A stretch of 60,000 nt of DNA from Phoronis australis (taxonomy: Eukaryota; Phoronida; Phoronidae), in NCBI GenBank assembly GCA_002633005.1, contig NMRA01000005.1, forward strand, positions 1,791,048 to 1,851,047, given 5' to 3'. Position numbers and translations under genes: made by a program. Below, piece after piece: positions 1 to 11,350 of this stretch (the first letter of the stretch is position 1; each line of letters starts with the position of its first letter). The notes below the pieces were generated by a model, which had not been told where the DNA came from, made no database searches, and was given only the letters and a program-made list of their open reading frames with translations.

Positions 1-1440
1 CACAGCAGTATCTTGTGCTTGCCAATATTAGATAAGAACAGAAACTGCCAGCATCATCCCGGCCTGATAACAGCTGATCTGAGTTCCTCTTTTGTGGAAC
101 AGATCAACTACAGAGGCACATTTACCCTTTCTTTATGCAGTCATGATCTTTTGAAAAAAGCAGGAATTTTCATTTATAAATTTGATGACACTAGGACTGC
201 TCTAATACTTTTCCACTATATGTAAACCTTAATCATAGTATTCCGAGCATAGAAGCTCAAAATGATATTTGTCTTTTATACAAGCCATTCCGACCCTGCA
301 TATACCAAAGGTTTTTGGCAAATTATTTATTAATCACATTGGCTTTCGTTAAAAAGTCATGTATATATATCTTTCAGGTATTAGGACCTTTGGAGTCTTT
401 ATATCCTTCCAACTCTATAAAAATACTTCAGTAATTAAGATTTAATACAAATACATCTCTTCTGTTGTCAAAGAAACCATGAAAAATAACTGCAATAGCA
501 AAATCTGGCAGATCACGGTTTTGTGCATTAGTGATCGGCTTTTAATCATTAAAATACTCTCAAGGTCGCATAGGACAACCATGGTCGTGTGATTGAAAAC
601 CCGCATGCTAGAGACAAGCACACAGTGATGAGATCGCAACAGAAGTGGGTCAAACACAAAAAATGTTGATTGCACATGAAAAGAATCCTACAATGACATG
701 TCACAATGCAGTGGAGACTTCGATCAGGTTTGCACTATACAACACATGCCCATCATAAACACCCAGGCTGGGGACGACAATGGTATTTTTAAATTTCCCT
801 TCTCAAAGTTTTTCAATAAAAGTAAATAGATCGTGAAAATTACACGTGACAAAGGTTTTTGAATTTTGAAAAACGGACAAGAAATATGCGACTTTTACAA
901 CCTAAAATTTTGTATAATGTCGCTCTATCATGTTCCTCATTAATTCCACTGGGTGTGCAACATAATTGAGCCAATTACCAAGCAGCGAGGCAGATACCAA
1001 GTCTCATCCAACAATTCTTGGCATGATAATGGGAGTGAGTCGAGCTGGAAGGAACTGAATATTGATTGAGGACACAATAATCTCCAAAGTGACCAGCGAT
1101 TCATACAGTATTGTGACATTGATACTTTAACCAATGTATAGCACAATTTTCAGAAAACTTTCTGGTGATCAGGATTCATTTGGATGAGTGCCACCTCCAC
1201 CCCGCTCCCCAAGATTCGAATGTATGAGCTTGATGATGCATATTTGATAGCCTGGGCTGACTGTCGAAGAGACTATAAACTGTCATTTCAAATGACTTGC
1301 CTTGCTAATTAGTGATGCAATTCAGCAAATTCAGAATAAAACGTATTACCTGATGAGTTAATTTAATTAAAATTCAGCTATAGTGACAATTTTCTACGGC
1401 CTTATTACTTGAGTTCAATATTTGGCTGGTGAAAAGCGTC
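1..1440. other. intergenic sequence, no gene seen
   Basis: AT-rich sequence upstream of the KATNBL1-like gene. Its open reading frames are short, unrelated to any family I recognise, and lack paired splice sites. I see no tRNA, no clear repeat and no convincing promoter until the YY1-like site near 1461. Confidence 0.6.
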
Positions 1441-1460
1441 ATAACAACCGAGCATGGGCG

Positions 1461-1472
1461 CTGCCATCTTGA
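1461..1472 (-). promoter_or_regulatory. YY1-like promoter site of the KATNBL1-like gene
   Basis: CTGCCATCTTGA is the reverse complement of the YY1 core AAGATGGC(A/G). It lies about 90 bp before a strong donor (1560|GTGAGT) that would end a non-coding first exon. YY1 sites close to the start of transcription are common in TATA-less housekeeping promoters. No TATA box is visible here. The transcription start itself is not mapped, so this is inference from position and motif. Confidence 0.4.
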
Positions 1473-1474
1473 AA

Positions 1475-1560
1475 ATTAAAACGAGGCTTACAGTCAAAGG
1501 AACCAATCAACGTAAAGGTCATGTTTTTCAAATGAACTTCTGACAGACAGGTGATTGCAG
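1475..1560 (+). other. KATNBL1: probable non-coding first exon of the KATNBL1-like gene
   Basis: A good donor (GATTGCAG|GTGAGT) ends at 1560. The next exon opens after an acceptor at 1799-1800 (TTTGTAG) and carries the first ATG at 1814 after 13 bases of leader. An untranslated exon upstream is the simplest reading. The left boundary given is approximate because the transcription start cannot be read from sequence. Confidence 0.4.
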
Positions 1561-1800
1561 GTGAGTGTTGCTTTCCGATTCTTCTTCGTCTTTTTCTGCG
1601 AAATGATGCAAATTAGAAAATAAAATACAATTTAATCATGTATGTCAATTAAAAACGTCTGAAACAAGTTGACCTCAGTCTTAAATTAAATACAAGCATT
1701 TTAATTGGGATTATTTGTACTGATAGTTAGCTGAAGTTGAGCTTGAGCAAATTAATGGTTATTAATGCTAAATCTGAACTTCTCGTTTTTTGATTTGTAG

Positions 1801-4800
1801 TGTTTACAACATCATGAACCGTAACCAAGACAATCAAGGGTTGATAGATGCTGGAGCAGGGTGGCTCAAGTGGGATTATCAACAGAATAAATATGTATGG
1901 ATCAACAAATCGTCTCCACTCAAGGTAAGCATTATTCATAACTTAGAGCAGAAGTTAATTCAAACTTCCATCTGGACCACCATATGTATTAATCCTGAGA
2001 GTGCTCAAAAACGGCTGTCCAAATTGACAATTTGTTTAATTTTTCAAGGAGAAATGAAGTATGGAAGCCATGCAGTGAAATGGATCAAAGCTCATGGAAA
2101 ATTTCATGATTCACTTTGCAAGTGAAAATCATAAGTTCATGCATTAGCAAAAGTGTGTCCACTTTTTCTTACCGATCAAAATGATCAGTCATGGAAATCC
2201 TGAAAACATGGGAAATAAAATTTTAAAATGAGTGGTGTAATGGCAATTGTCTGTGATAAATGTAAACCTAATGAATATTTGATTTGGAATTATTTCCCTT
2301 TTGTGTTTTAGAGGAAGCAGGTGGTGACAAGGGGAGTAGAAAATGAAGGAGAGAAGAGGTATTATTCAAGAAGTGTCAATTGTTACTGTTGTTTTCTATT
2401 TTTTCTCATGTCAGCTATCATGCTGAATTAGGCTAATGTAATCAAGATTGATAGTTAATTGCCCATGTTTGGCTAAATATCCACTATATATATTATTGTG
2501 TGCATGAAAACAATGTTAAGATATTTGTGATTATGTGAATTCATTTTTTCTAAAAAATCGCATTTTTAAACTGAGATATGCCGTATTTTCTATAAACTGT
2601 TTCTTTATTCTGTTAACTACAAAACAGTGTCTGTGATTTCCTTTTAAGGACTCCGAGAAATCCACTGTCAATATCAAGATGTCAATGTTTTTGAAAAAAT
2701 GGAAGTCTTGATTTTTGACGTCGGATTTCTCGGATTCAGAGGCCTCACAAGGAAATTCCAGACACAGTTTTATAGCTAATAGAACAAAAAACAATAGAAT
2801 TTGAAAGTTTGGAACGAAAAAAAAATGAATTTGTGGAAAATATTGTGATCTCCGTGAAAAGTTGTGATTTTTTACAAAACTGCAGTGACAACAAGCCTGT
2901 GAATATTGTTTTCATGCCCAAAATAAGATTCTCCAATTCAAAAGGATTTTGAAAATATATAGTTTTATGGGCTTATACTATTAATAGTTGAAAGTTATTT
3001 AAAGAAATCTTTGGTTACAGTACTGGTAGACAGTGACCTTAAGTGAATTCTCACTTTAATCACCTCCCAAACAGGAAAATCACTTTGTTGAATTCATGGG
3101 TAAATGTTGTCTGCATTCTACCCAATGTTTTAATTGCATGTGTGTAGTTATCAACATCTCAGGATCAGAACTGGGGAACACGACCGCTTCTAACACTGGG
3201 GACACATTACATAAGGGGTTTACCCTTTTTAGTCTCCTGTGAAAAGTAAAAGGGAAATGGGAGTGAATAGCTCAAATTCAAGACAATGAAAATATGCAGC
3301 AACACATTAACACAAATGGCATTACCCTACATAGTTATTTCAATCATCGCGTACATCAAAAAGCTGGATAGTGCTATGGTGATACATGGGACCAGGGCTT
3401 CATCTAGGATTTCGAACATAGGGTGTCCAAANTTAATGCTATGGTGATACATGGGACACAACTTCAAAAATGTGGGACAGTTGGCAACAATGCTAATGGG
3501 GAGTGGTTACATAATCCAAAGTGGCAGTTCGGGTGTGCCTATTCTCCCTGACTTTTGAGAGTTTCAATTTGAAGGACATGAGCATTATGCTGCATGGGTA
3601 CAATAGCAGGGGGCAAATTGATTGATTAGTTCATAATGAGAATCAGTGTGCAATAAAGTCACCAATTTTCACAATACCGGTATTGTTTGTTTTTCAGAGT
3701 AAAACATATGGGTTTTAAACTTCAAGGAAAGAAGGCTATTCGTCAACCACTTGCTGTTCACAATGAACAGGAAAGAAAGGTTAGTATATTTATGTTGTTG
3801 GCTTAAATATTGGCAATTAATATTGTGAAAGTTTGAATATAATTCATTTTTTCTTCCCTGTATCTATAATTAAAGTTTGGTTAGAGTACTTGCATTTCAC
3901 TGTGCATTGAAGACATCACACTTGTAAGTGGTGATAAATCTCTTTTCAAGAAAAAGTCTCCAGTGAAAGCCAATAAAGCTGCCAAAGTTCAAAAGCCAAT
4001 GGGAGGGCGGATCATTGCTAATGCTAGAGCAGTGAACCCATCATCACACCAACAGGCAGGGAATTTGGGTGATGATAGTGTGATTCTGGATCAGGTATGA
4101 AATAAATTTACAATAAATTTTTAAATATTCCAAAGATGAATGAAGCTACCGAACTCATTATCGCTGTCTGTATCTATTAATATTCATTTAGTAATTATTA
4201 TTTGTGTTGGTATTGGTGTTATTGCTACTGCTATGAATCATCATAATATATGTTGTCTATATTATTAATATTTCAATTAAAACTGCATTTCACCCTTTTT
4301 ATCGAGCTGAAAAACAAAAATCAAATCTTAAACCTTTTACTCTCATAAAATCCTTCCAGTAATAGGATTCTATTTCCATTACCAATGAGAATGTTGTGAC
4401 CACCAGTAACTCTAGGAACAGCTTATATTGGAATTGGCCAACCATAAAATTGGAAATTTGTAAAATTTTGTGAATGTACACATTGCTTGAGACTTGAGTT
4501 GCTCAATAAACAGAATTTGTCAAACTAAGAAATGTTAAGAGTAAGGCATGATTCAATTTTTGTTTTTAGTCAACTAAACTTTTCAAGATGTAGGTGTATG
4601 TAGTAACTAGTAATTATATACCCAATCCATCTTTATTTAAATCAAAGGTTATACTTAGAAGTTCAACATAATTCAGTTTGCATTGCTGAAAAGTTATGTT
4701 TCTATCAGTTTGTGTTGTTGAAAAGTTGTGTTTTTAATTGTTATGTTGATGTATTGCTTCAGATTCAAAGAGGTCATGGTGCTATGTTGACAGTTCTTCA

Positions 4801-7800
4801 AGCACGTCACCTCAAGGTCAATGCTGCTAACACACTCTGGAGAACCGAAGGTGCTGTGGGTCTCATATCCTACCTTGTAAAGTGCAATGATGACTCCGTT
4901 GTGGCCGACTTTTTACCTCTTATTACAAAATGGTTTGTTCATTGCATAATTATTTGATGGGGGAAATTTTGATTTAGGTTCGATGTTGTTTCTATTCATT
5001 GAGGAAAACATAATTCATTTGGCAGCACACAAATAATTAAACAAACAGCAAGCTTTGATACAAACATAAAGTTGGTTTATATATGTTTTTTTCTTGACAA
5101 GATGTTTTATAAATCTTAATATTTTCTTGTGTCACAGTGTAAGTTTCTAAGCTCTACTTCATGACCTTAAACAGTGTTTTCCTTGCCTAATATTTTCTGA
5201 GTGTGTAGTCAGTACATTTTACCATGGAAACAGCACAGCAAATTAAAGCTATGAATCTATGAAAAAATACAAAGTCCAGAAGCCGATTCAAATCTGGGTG
5301 AGAAAAATTTTGAAACCAATTTATTATGGTAAGGTCCAAATCAAAAGTTAATTTGACAGTAAGTGGATTTATTAAGAGAGCAGTTGCAGCTTTTGATTTA
5401 TGGCTAATTGCTTGATATGGCGGTCGCTAAGGAACATTGAAAGTTGCCGGAAAAGGGACAATCAAATCCTTTTGAAGTAAAGAATTGAGGTGTGAAAATC
5501 TTGATTTGGTACAAAATGAATTGTTGAAATTGGCATCTTTTTACTTTTTAAAGGCTCATTATGTTACTACAAATGCTAAAAATTTCCTCTAACTGCTGTA
5601 ACCTAAGCTATCGACATACTAAAACTTTCTTCGATTTTGCTTTTGTGAGATATTTTACAAAAAATATCGCTAAGCTGTGTCCTAAACTGAAGATTTTTTG
5701 CCATATCCCTTTGATTACAGTTTGTACATTTAAAGACTCACTCAGTTCACTGACACATAATATGTATATTTCAGCATTAAAGACGAGAAGGTGCCAGTTT
5801 CTCTAGGTTCCTGCCAGGAACTCTTACCAGTTCTGAGCAAACTGTTAAACAGCAAATATGAGGAGTAAGTTACATGATGTTAGGGTAAAATCTGATCAGT
5901 TTTGGACAAAAGTATTAACCAAAATTGCACTTTTTCATTTTCCAAGGGCTTCTTTCATTGTTGTGTTCATGCCCACAGTTTTCCAAAATATTGTCTATTA
6001 CTAGCTATTGTACAGAACTTAAATATGGCGCAGGACTATTTTAATACTAAAATGAAAAAATTAAATTTAACCTGTCTGCCACATTGTGTCCTAAATAAGT
6101 GAGATTTTACCGTATTCATCCCATTATGCTCAATGTTTGTAACTACAGAAATGTATAACATGGTTTGGTATATATGTCCATCAGTCTCATTGAAGTTTTA
6201 TTCTGAACTGACCGAGGTTGCAGGAAAAAAAATATTGAGAATTCATGTATTGCATAATGACACAGTTTTAAAGTAATTAAATAAATGTGTATTTACATGA
6301 AGCCCATAAGGAGTGAAATCTTGATTATTATAATGAAACATATCTAACATGTATCAGTGTTATTCAAATATCGATGTTGTGAGGATGATGGTATATACTA
6401 TGAAATGATCTAACAATGAATTAGTTAATTATACATTTTACTCTCAGTATAAGGCTTCAAGATCAAGATTAGTTTTGAATTGTTTTTCATAATTTATACT
6501 GATTAACCAACCAAGAAACAGGGGGCATGTTGCCTTATATAAGTCCAATATCTTAGGAGTAATGGCAGAAAAGATTTTGCAAAGATTGTCGTTAATATGA
6601 CGAGCCTGGAGGCTTCAAGGAATTTTGAATTGTGGGAGAAAATGGTTCGTAAATTTTGTTTACAAAAGCCAACATTTCTCAGTGCATGTGTACCACGAAA
6701 ATGTAGCATTAGGAAATGTGCCCTTGGATTCATAATTTCACTCCTGAATGGTATCACCGATTCTACGAGAAAACTTTTGAAATGTAAAACATTACAAATA
6801 GTTCCTTTATTTTAGCTACATCAACAAGACTCTTGACTTATTGAGGGCAATACTTAAACAGTGGTGGAAGGACTTAAGCACTTATAATGAGAACGCCCAA
6901 GGCAGGATGTTGAGGAGCAGGTAAGTAATACATATTCTTAAAATCACCGAGCATAAGCAAACAATTATCACTGAAAATAGGAAATCTGAAATGAGTAGAC
7001 TTAAAGACTAAGTACATTCTGCCATTTTTTTAGGGATCGTAAAAGGAGGATCTCAGTCTTTTTTGGGTTTGATTTCCTCTTTAAATTCCAGTTTCCTCTT
7101 TTTTGTCTCTTTTTTAATAATTATTTTGACTTTATTCAAGCAAAACCATTTCTTGCATTTAATTTTACAACACAAAAGTATTTCTGTCACATAAGCACAT
7201 TTATTTGTGGAATGATACATCACCTAGAAAATATCCTCTTTTTGTCACTTGTCATTACAAGCCTTGTTTTTTTTCTAAAGCACCCATTTCTTTAATTGGG
7301 CCACTTATCACTTTGTGTCTTACCTATGATTATAGCTAATTTCTGGTCATCAGTGAGTGGTTGCATATGGGACTTGATTCTGTTCCCTAAACTTTCAGAG
7401 CAATGATGGACTTTGTGCAAACATTTTCGTATGCTATTTCATCTTCATTGCTCTGTCAAGTTTTTAGCTTTGATACACAGCTCATGCCAATGGCTGAATT
7501 CTTAGCGTTATTAAAAATAAATAGAGATCTTTTCATGCAATTCCCATGATTAAAGGCTTGTCCCTATTTTTGTCAATAACATTTAAGAATATGGGCACAG
7601 TTTTAAGGTATTATCAAAATGTCATCAGGAGCACTAAATATGATAATGTGACAAAAAAATAACACATTTGTGAGTAAACAGAGTCTACAAAATGTGCTGT
7701 TAATTTAGGAAACATAATTGATCCTTCTATTGGGACTTTTTCTTGCAACTGCCCCCAGGAGAACTGACAATCTTAGCTCTCCATCTTTAGTGCCCAAAGC

Positions 7801-9021
7801 AATGGTTGTTACTAGATTTAGAAGTTGTAAGGCTCTCTACCTCAACACAAAATACGATATTGTCCTGCATATGTGTTTTGTGGCTTTAAGCAGATTCACA
7901 AAATCGAATAAAAGATGACATGGTAAAATTTTACCAGTTTGGGAAACAATATGGCAAACAAGTGAAATTTTGTTTTCTCAGTTTTTGTGAATGGTAAGTA
8001 GCACCAAATATAATGTTTTACCTTTTTCAAATTCTTTACTATAGCCACCATGTTGTTGTCTAGATATGCAATTGTTCTTTCTGTTGTGAGTGAATGATTC
8101 CCCATAATCTCTCCCCTCTTAAGTATTTATAGAACAAATACAGGAGTTTTGTAATTTGAATATTTGCTCACACTGTGTTGTTAGTCCCAGTTGATGTTTG
8201 CGTATCTCTCTAGGAATATTCCATCTGTGTACAATGGTATTGTACAGATGTCTGATGTGATAAACAAACTAGCAAAACGTGAATGCAGCATTGGAGAGCG
8301 AGCCAGGGTATGTATAGATGTATGAATGTACGGGTATCATTTTGTTATAAGTATTATTAAATCTTATGGTGAATTTCATAAAGATTTCAAATTCAGATAA
8401 AACTTTTGGTTAAATTGTTGTTTTCCATTTTTTAAAACGCTTATCACATTTGCTAATAGTGCTGCAAAGTTTTGCTGTGTTAAATGATTTTAATCATTAA
8501 AAATCAATTGCATTGGGCATTCTTGTTGAAAACGTTGCTTCCAAACAAAGAATATATTCTCGATTTGTCCCATTTACTGTTACAGAACCTGTCACTTGTT
8601 GCTCCTTATACTCATATACATTGCAAGAAAAAAACAATCAGACAAAATATTGTTTCCCATCATGGCAGATCGTTCTGCTAACAGCACCAATGACTGGTAA
8701 AACTTTTATGCTGACAAAATCGTAATTACAAAATGCTTCAGCCATGCCACTAACATCTGTTCTTGTCAGTTCCCCTTCATTCATGAGGGAAATCTACTCT
8801 GGTGAAGAATTTGTTATGATCAGGAATTGCCTCTCAGTACTTTTGCCAGGTACATTAAGGAGATGATTTCTGGTCTTGAGAAAAACACTTCAGTATTGCT
8901 GGTGACCAGCTTCAATAGGTTGGCTCGTTATCAGGCGCATCATTTTATGCACCGAGCATGGTCTCAAGTACAAACAAACTATCAATTCTACGCGAAAGAC
9001 CAGATATCATTCCCCATCTGA
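1801..9021 (+). CDS. KATNBL1: KATNBL1-like protein (katanin p80 con80 domain)
   Basis: Coding exons: 1814-1924, 2312-2358, 3698-3779, 3951-4094, 4763-4932, 5775-5864, 6816-6920, 8214-8307, 8824-9021. All junctions are GT/AG and the phases chain without a break to 346 residues. The con80 domain starts near residue 129 (exon 5) with a Gln-rich Met-Leu-X-Val-Leu-Gln-Ala-Arg segment, then LWRTEGAV, NDDSVVADFLPLI, SLGSCQELLPVL, LLNSKYEDYI and AILKQWWKDL. These match vertebrate KATNBL1 closely, including the di-Trp. In that family con80 binds the katanin p60 catalytic subunit and modulates microtubule severing; there is no WD40 propeller as in KATNB1. Residues 1-128 are basic and low complexity (KKSPVKANKAAKVQKP), like the nuclear/nucleolar-targeting N-terminus of KATNBL1, but I cannot align them to it. 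The last exon is the least certain: its acceptor has a weak pyrimidine tract and its tail has no counterpart I recognise. The start at 1814 is the first ATG of the exon. Confidence 0.85.
2538..2831. repeat. imperfect foldback (long inverted repeat) in KATNBL1 intron
   Basis: The two halves are reverse complements of one another over most of their length. Left landmarks are AATTCATTTTTT (2538), AACTGTTTCTTTATTCTGTT (~2597), CAGTGTCTGTGATTTCCTTTT (~2625) and CCGAGAAATCC (~2651). Each has its complement in reverse order on the right: GGATTTCTCGG (~2725), AAGGAAATTCCAGACACAG (~2750), AATAGAAC and AAAAAATGAATT (to 2831). No coding capacity. This fits a foldback or MITE-type element that has decayed. 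Confidence 0.65.
3432..3432. other. single-N contig junction with flanking duplication
   Basis: An N at 3432 sits between two copies of TGCTATGGTGATACATGGGA (about 3373 and 3437). The left copy runs into CAGGGCTTCATC, which resembles the CAGGGCTT end of the hAT-like element at 49110. This looks like a join between alleles with and without a transposon insertion, inside a KATNBL1 intron. Confidence 0.5.
7921..7936. repeat. perfect 16-bp palindrome TGGTAAAATTTTACCA
   Basis: Perfect palindrome in a KATNBL1 intron. Close variants TGGTAAAATCTCACCA or TGGTAAAATCTTGCCA occur at 26001-26016, 32309-32324 and 40399-40414. Shorter forms on the other strand occur near 6105, 40631 and 43602. They are probably landmarks of an old dispersed repeat. 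Confidence 0.4.
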
Positions 9022-10374
9022 GTAAGAACCAAGCTGAGACCAGTTGCATAGCTGTAAATAGGCTCATCAAAGTTAGATTCTGTGATGGATGGATGGTTTA
9101 TTAAAGTTTAAAATTTTAAGGGAATGAGAAACTCTTCATTAACATAATGGCAATGCCTCATTTATCAAAACTAATGGACAAAGTTTTTCATTGCATGTCG
9201 TGAATGAAACTCAAAAGTACTTGTATTTAATATGTTGATGATCAACTGTTATTACAGCTGCTCACAGTATTTCTGCGTCAGATGTAGATGAATCAAGACT
9301 TACATCACACTAGCTGATTGTAACCAGCAGACAAAGTGGGACCGACTGATGAATAAGAGCAGACGTGTGTTGTAATCTACACTTCCTATGACACTGGCAA
9401 ATCTAGGATTTCGTCCAAGCAAAAATTTCCATGGGAAAATGTCTGTTAAGCTCCTAAAACTCGTCCGTAGGTGGGCCTGACCACCTAAGTTCCCTAAATC
9501 CACCTACATATTTTTACACTTGAACTGCATTGAGCAAACCCTCCCAAGACTTCAAAAATGTGCGTTGTAACCAAATCAGCTTCTGTATAGTAGTTTTCCT
9601 GAAACCTATGGAATGGAACATTGAACTAGTTTAGTAGCACAATGTGACTGTACTAACATTGCTAAAGGTTAATAATTTCAAATTACTCATTAATTATAGA
9701 GCATTTTTGTTTCTACTAGGTGAAATTGACATTTATCTGCAGTAACAGGATACAAGCATTCCGTATCGATCAAAACATTCCCATTTGTTTTAAATTTTTT
9801 CTTGTATTCAACATTGTTGCTAAAGGTCAACCACTTACTGGCTACCTTCACAGTGGTGTACAGTTTACTGGCTACCTTCACAGTGGTGTATAGTTTACTG
9901 CCATCATGTGCTCAATGTATTTATAATTTTTAGAAATTTAGTTAGCATCCAAGGCTAGTAAATTGTGTGAATGTGATTTTGAGTGATAATGAGACTGGAC
10001 AGCTTTGTAAAACTTTCAATCCTCTTTTGGGTTTGAAAATGTACGTTTGATTTAACATGCGTGTTGTTTATATCATAAGTGCTTGTAATATCTAGTAAAC
10101 CAACTAATTCTGCTCAGTTTTTGACTATTTTTTGACATTTTAAATACTCATAGGATCGCACGGGTGCCTTCAGCGTCAGTTTTGTCAAGATCACGCGAGT
10201 ATCTTCAATGTATGTATTCTAAATGTCCTTATTACGTTCACTCGCCAGTTACAATCCATTATCGAATACACCCGGGTCTTGTCCTTATCAAATGATATTG
10301 GTTTTTGTTTGAGTTGGCCATGTTGAAGCCTAATTTATACAACAATTTACATACATCTGTTCAATAACAGTCAA
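9022..10374. other. convergent intergenic region between KATNBL1 and ERO1
   Basis: Contains the presumed 3' UTR of the KATNBL1-like gene (an ATTAAA hexamer near 9100 is a possible poly(A) signal) and spacer. A 30-bp direct repeat occurs twice at 9841-9900. No coding potential is recognised. Confidence 0.5.
9841..9900. repeat. 30-bp direct repeat, two copies
   Basis: Two adjacent 30-bp units start GCTACCTTCACAGTGGTGTA and end AGTTTACTG. They differ at one base (ACAG versus ATAG). It is a simple recent tandem duplication in intergenic DNA. Confidence 0.85.
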
Positions 10375-10380
10375 TTTATT
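10375..10380 (-). terminator. ERO1: candidate poly(A) signal of ERO1
   Basis: TTTATT on the plus strand gives AATAAA on the gene's strand, about 970 bp beyond the ERO1 stop codon. It is the canonical hexamer, and the interval upstream of it is open-frame-poor, AT-rich 3' UTR-like sequence. Other hexamers nearer the stop cannot be excluded. Confidence 0.4.
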
Positions 10381-11350
10381 GTATCCACTGCTCAAATGTA
10401 GAAGCAGAATAAACTTTGTATAATTTCAACAACACACTGAAGTAGAAGTGAAACATATTAATGAAGTATTGACCTACTGAATCATGTGAAGTGATATTAA
10501 GTACATCAAACAGTTTCCACTTGAAGTAAGCTTTCCTCCGATATTTGTAAATTTTGACAACAGTAGTTCAAAATTAACAATTTTGCTACGAATGCATAAG
10601 GCACTGTTCAACCAATTACAAATTTAACTAAAAAAATCACTGCATAAATATTCATGACATCTCAAAATGTGAAAGTAAACTTTTTGACAAACACAAATAA
10701 AACTACTTAGAGTCATAATACATTATTACACGACCACTGGTACTTCTGTCCTGTGATTGGCTAAAACACAGTGCGACAACTTCCATCATGAGGTGACGTT
10801 CATCAGCTAAGAAAATCATTTTTCATTAAACAACTCCCGGATATTGTTTTTGTAATCTGACCAATTACATACAACAGAAATTGCAAATAAAGCAGGCAGG
10901 TGACGGTACGTCAAAGTAAATAAGAACATGCCAATCTAATAAAAGAAAAAATCATCCCAGGAATGTAGTCTAAGTGGACGCACATTTGTACATTAACTCC
11001 CAGGGTAAAGGCTAAAACATTAAAACGTCCAAAGGTGTTCAGATTACACATTTTTAGGAAACCAAATTTTGACAAAGCGTACCCTGATATAAAATATTCT
11101 TTCTAATACACCTGCAAATTCTGAGATGAAAGTATATTTTACAGATGAACTCTTTGAAAAGTGATATCACTACATTTCTGACTAATAGTCCACAACAACA
11201 AAAACAATGTAATGACAAAACGGTAAAAGGTCAAGTGTAATGCTTTAAAATTAAAGCAAATGTTTTACTACTGGAAGCTAATTCTCAATCAAATCTCCAA
11301 TAAATTATGTTCTGCATATGACCAACAGTAAGCTATGCTTCTCTGCTTCA

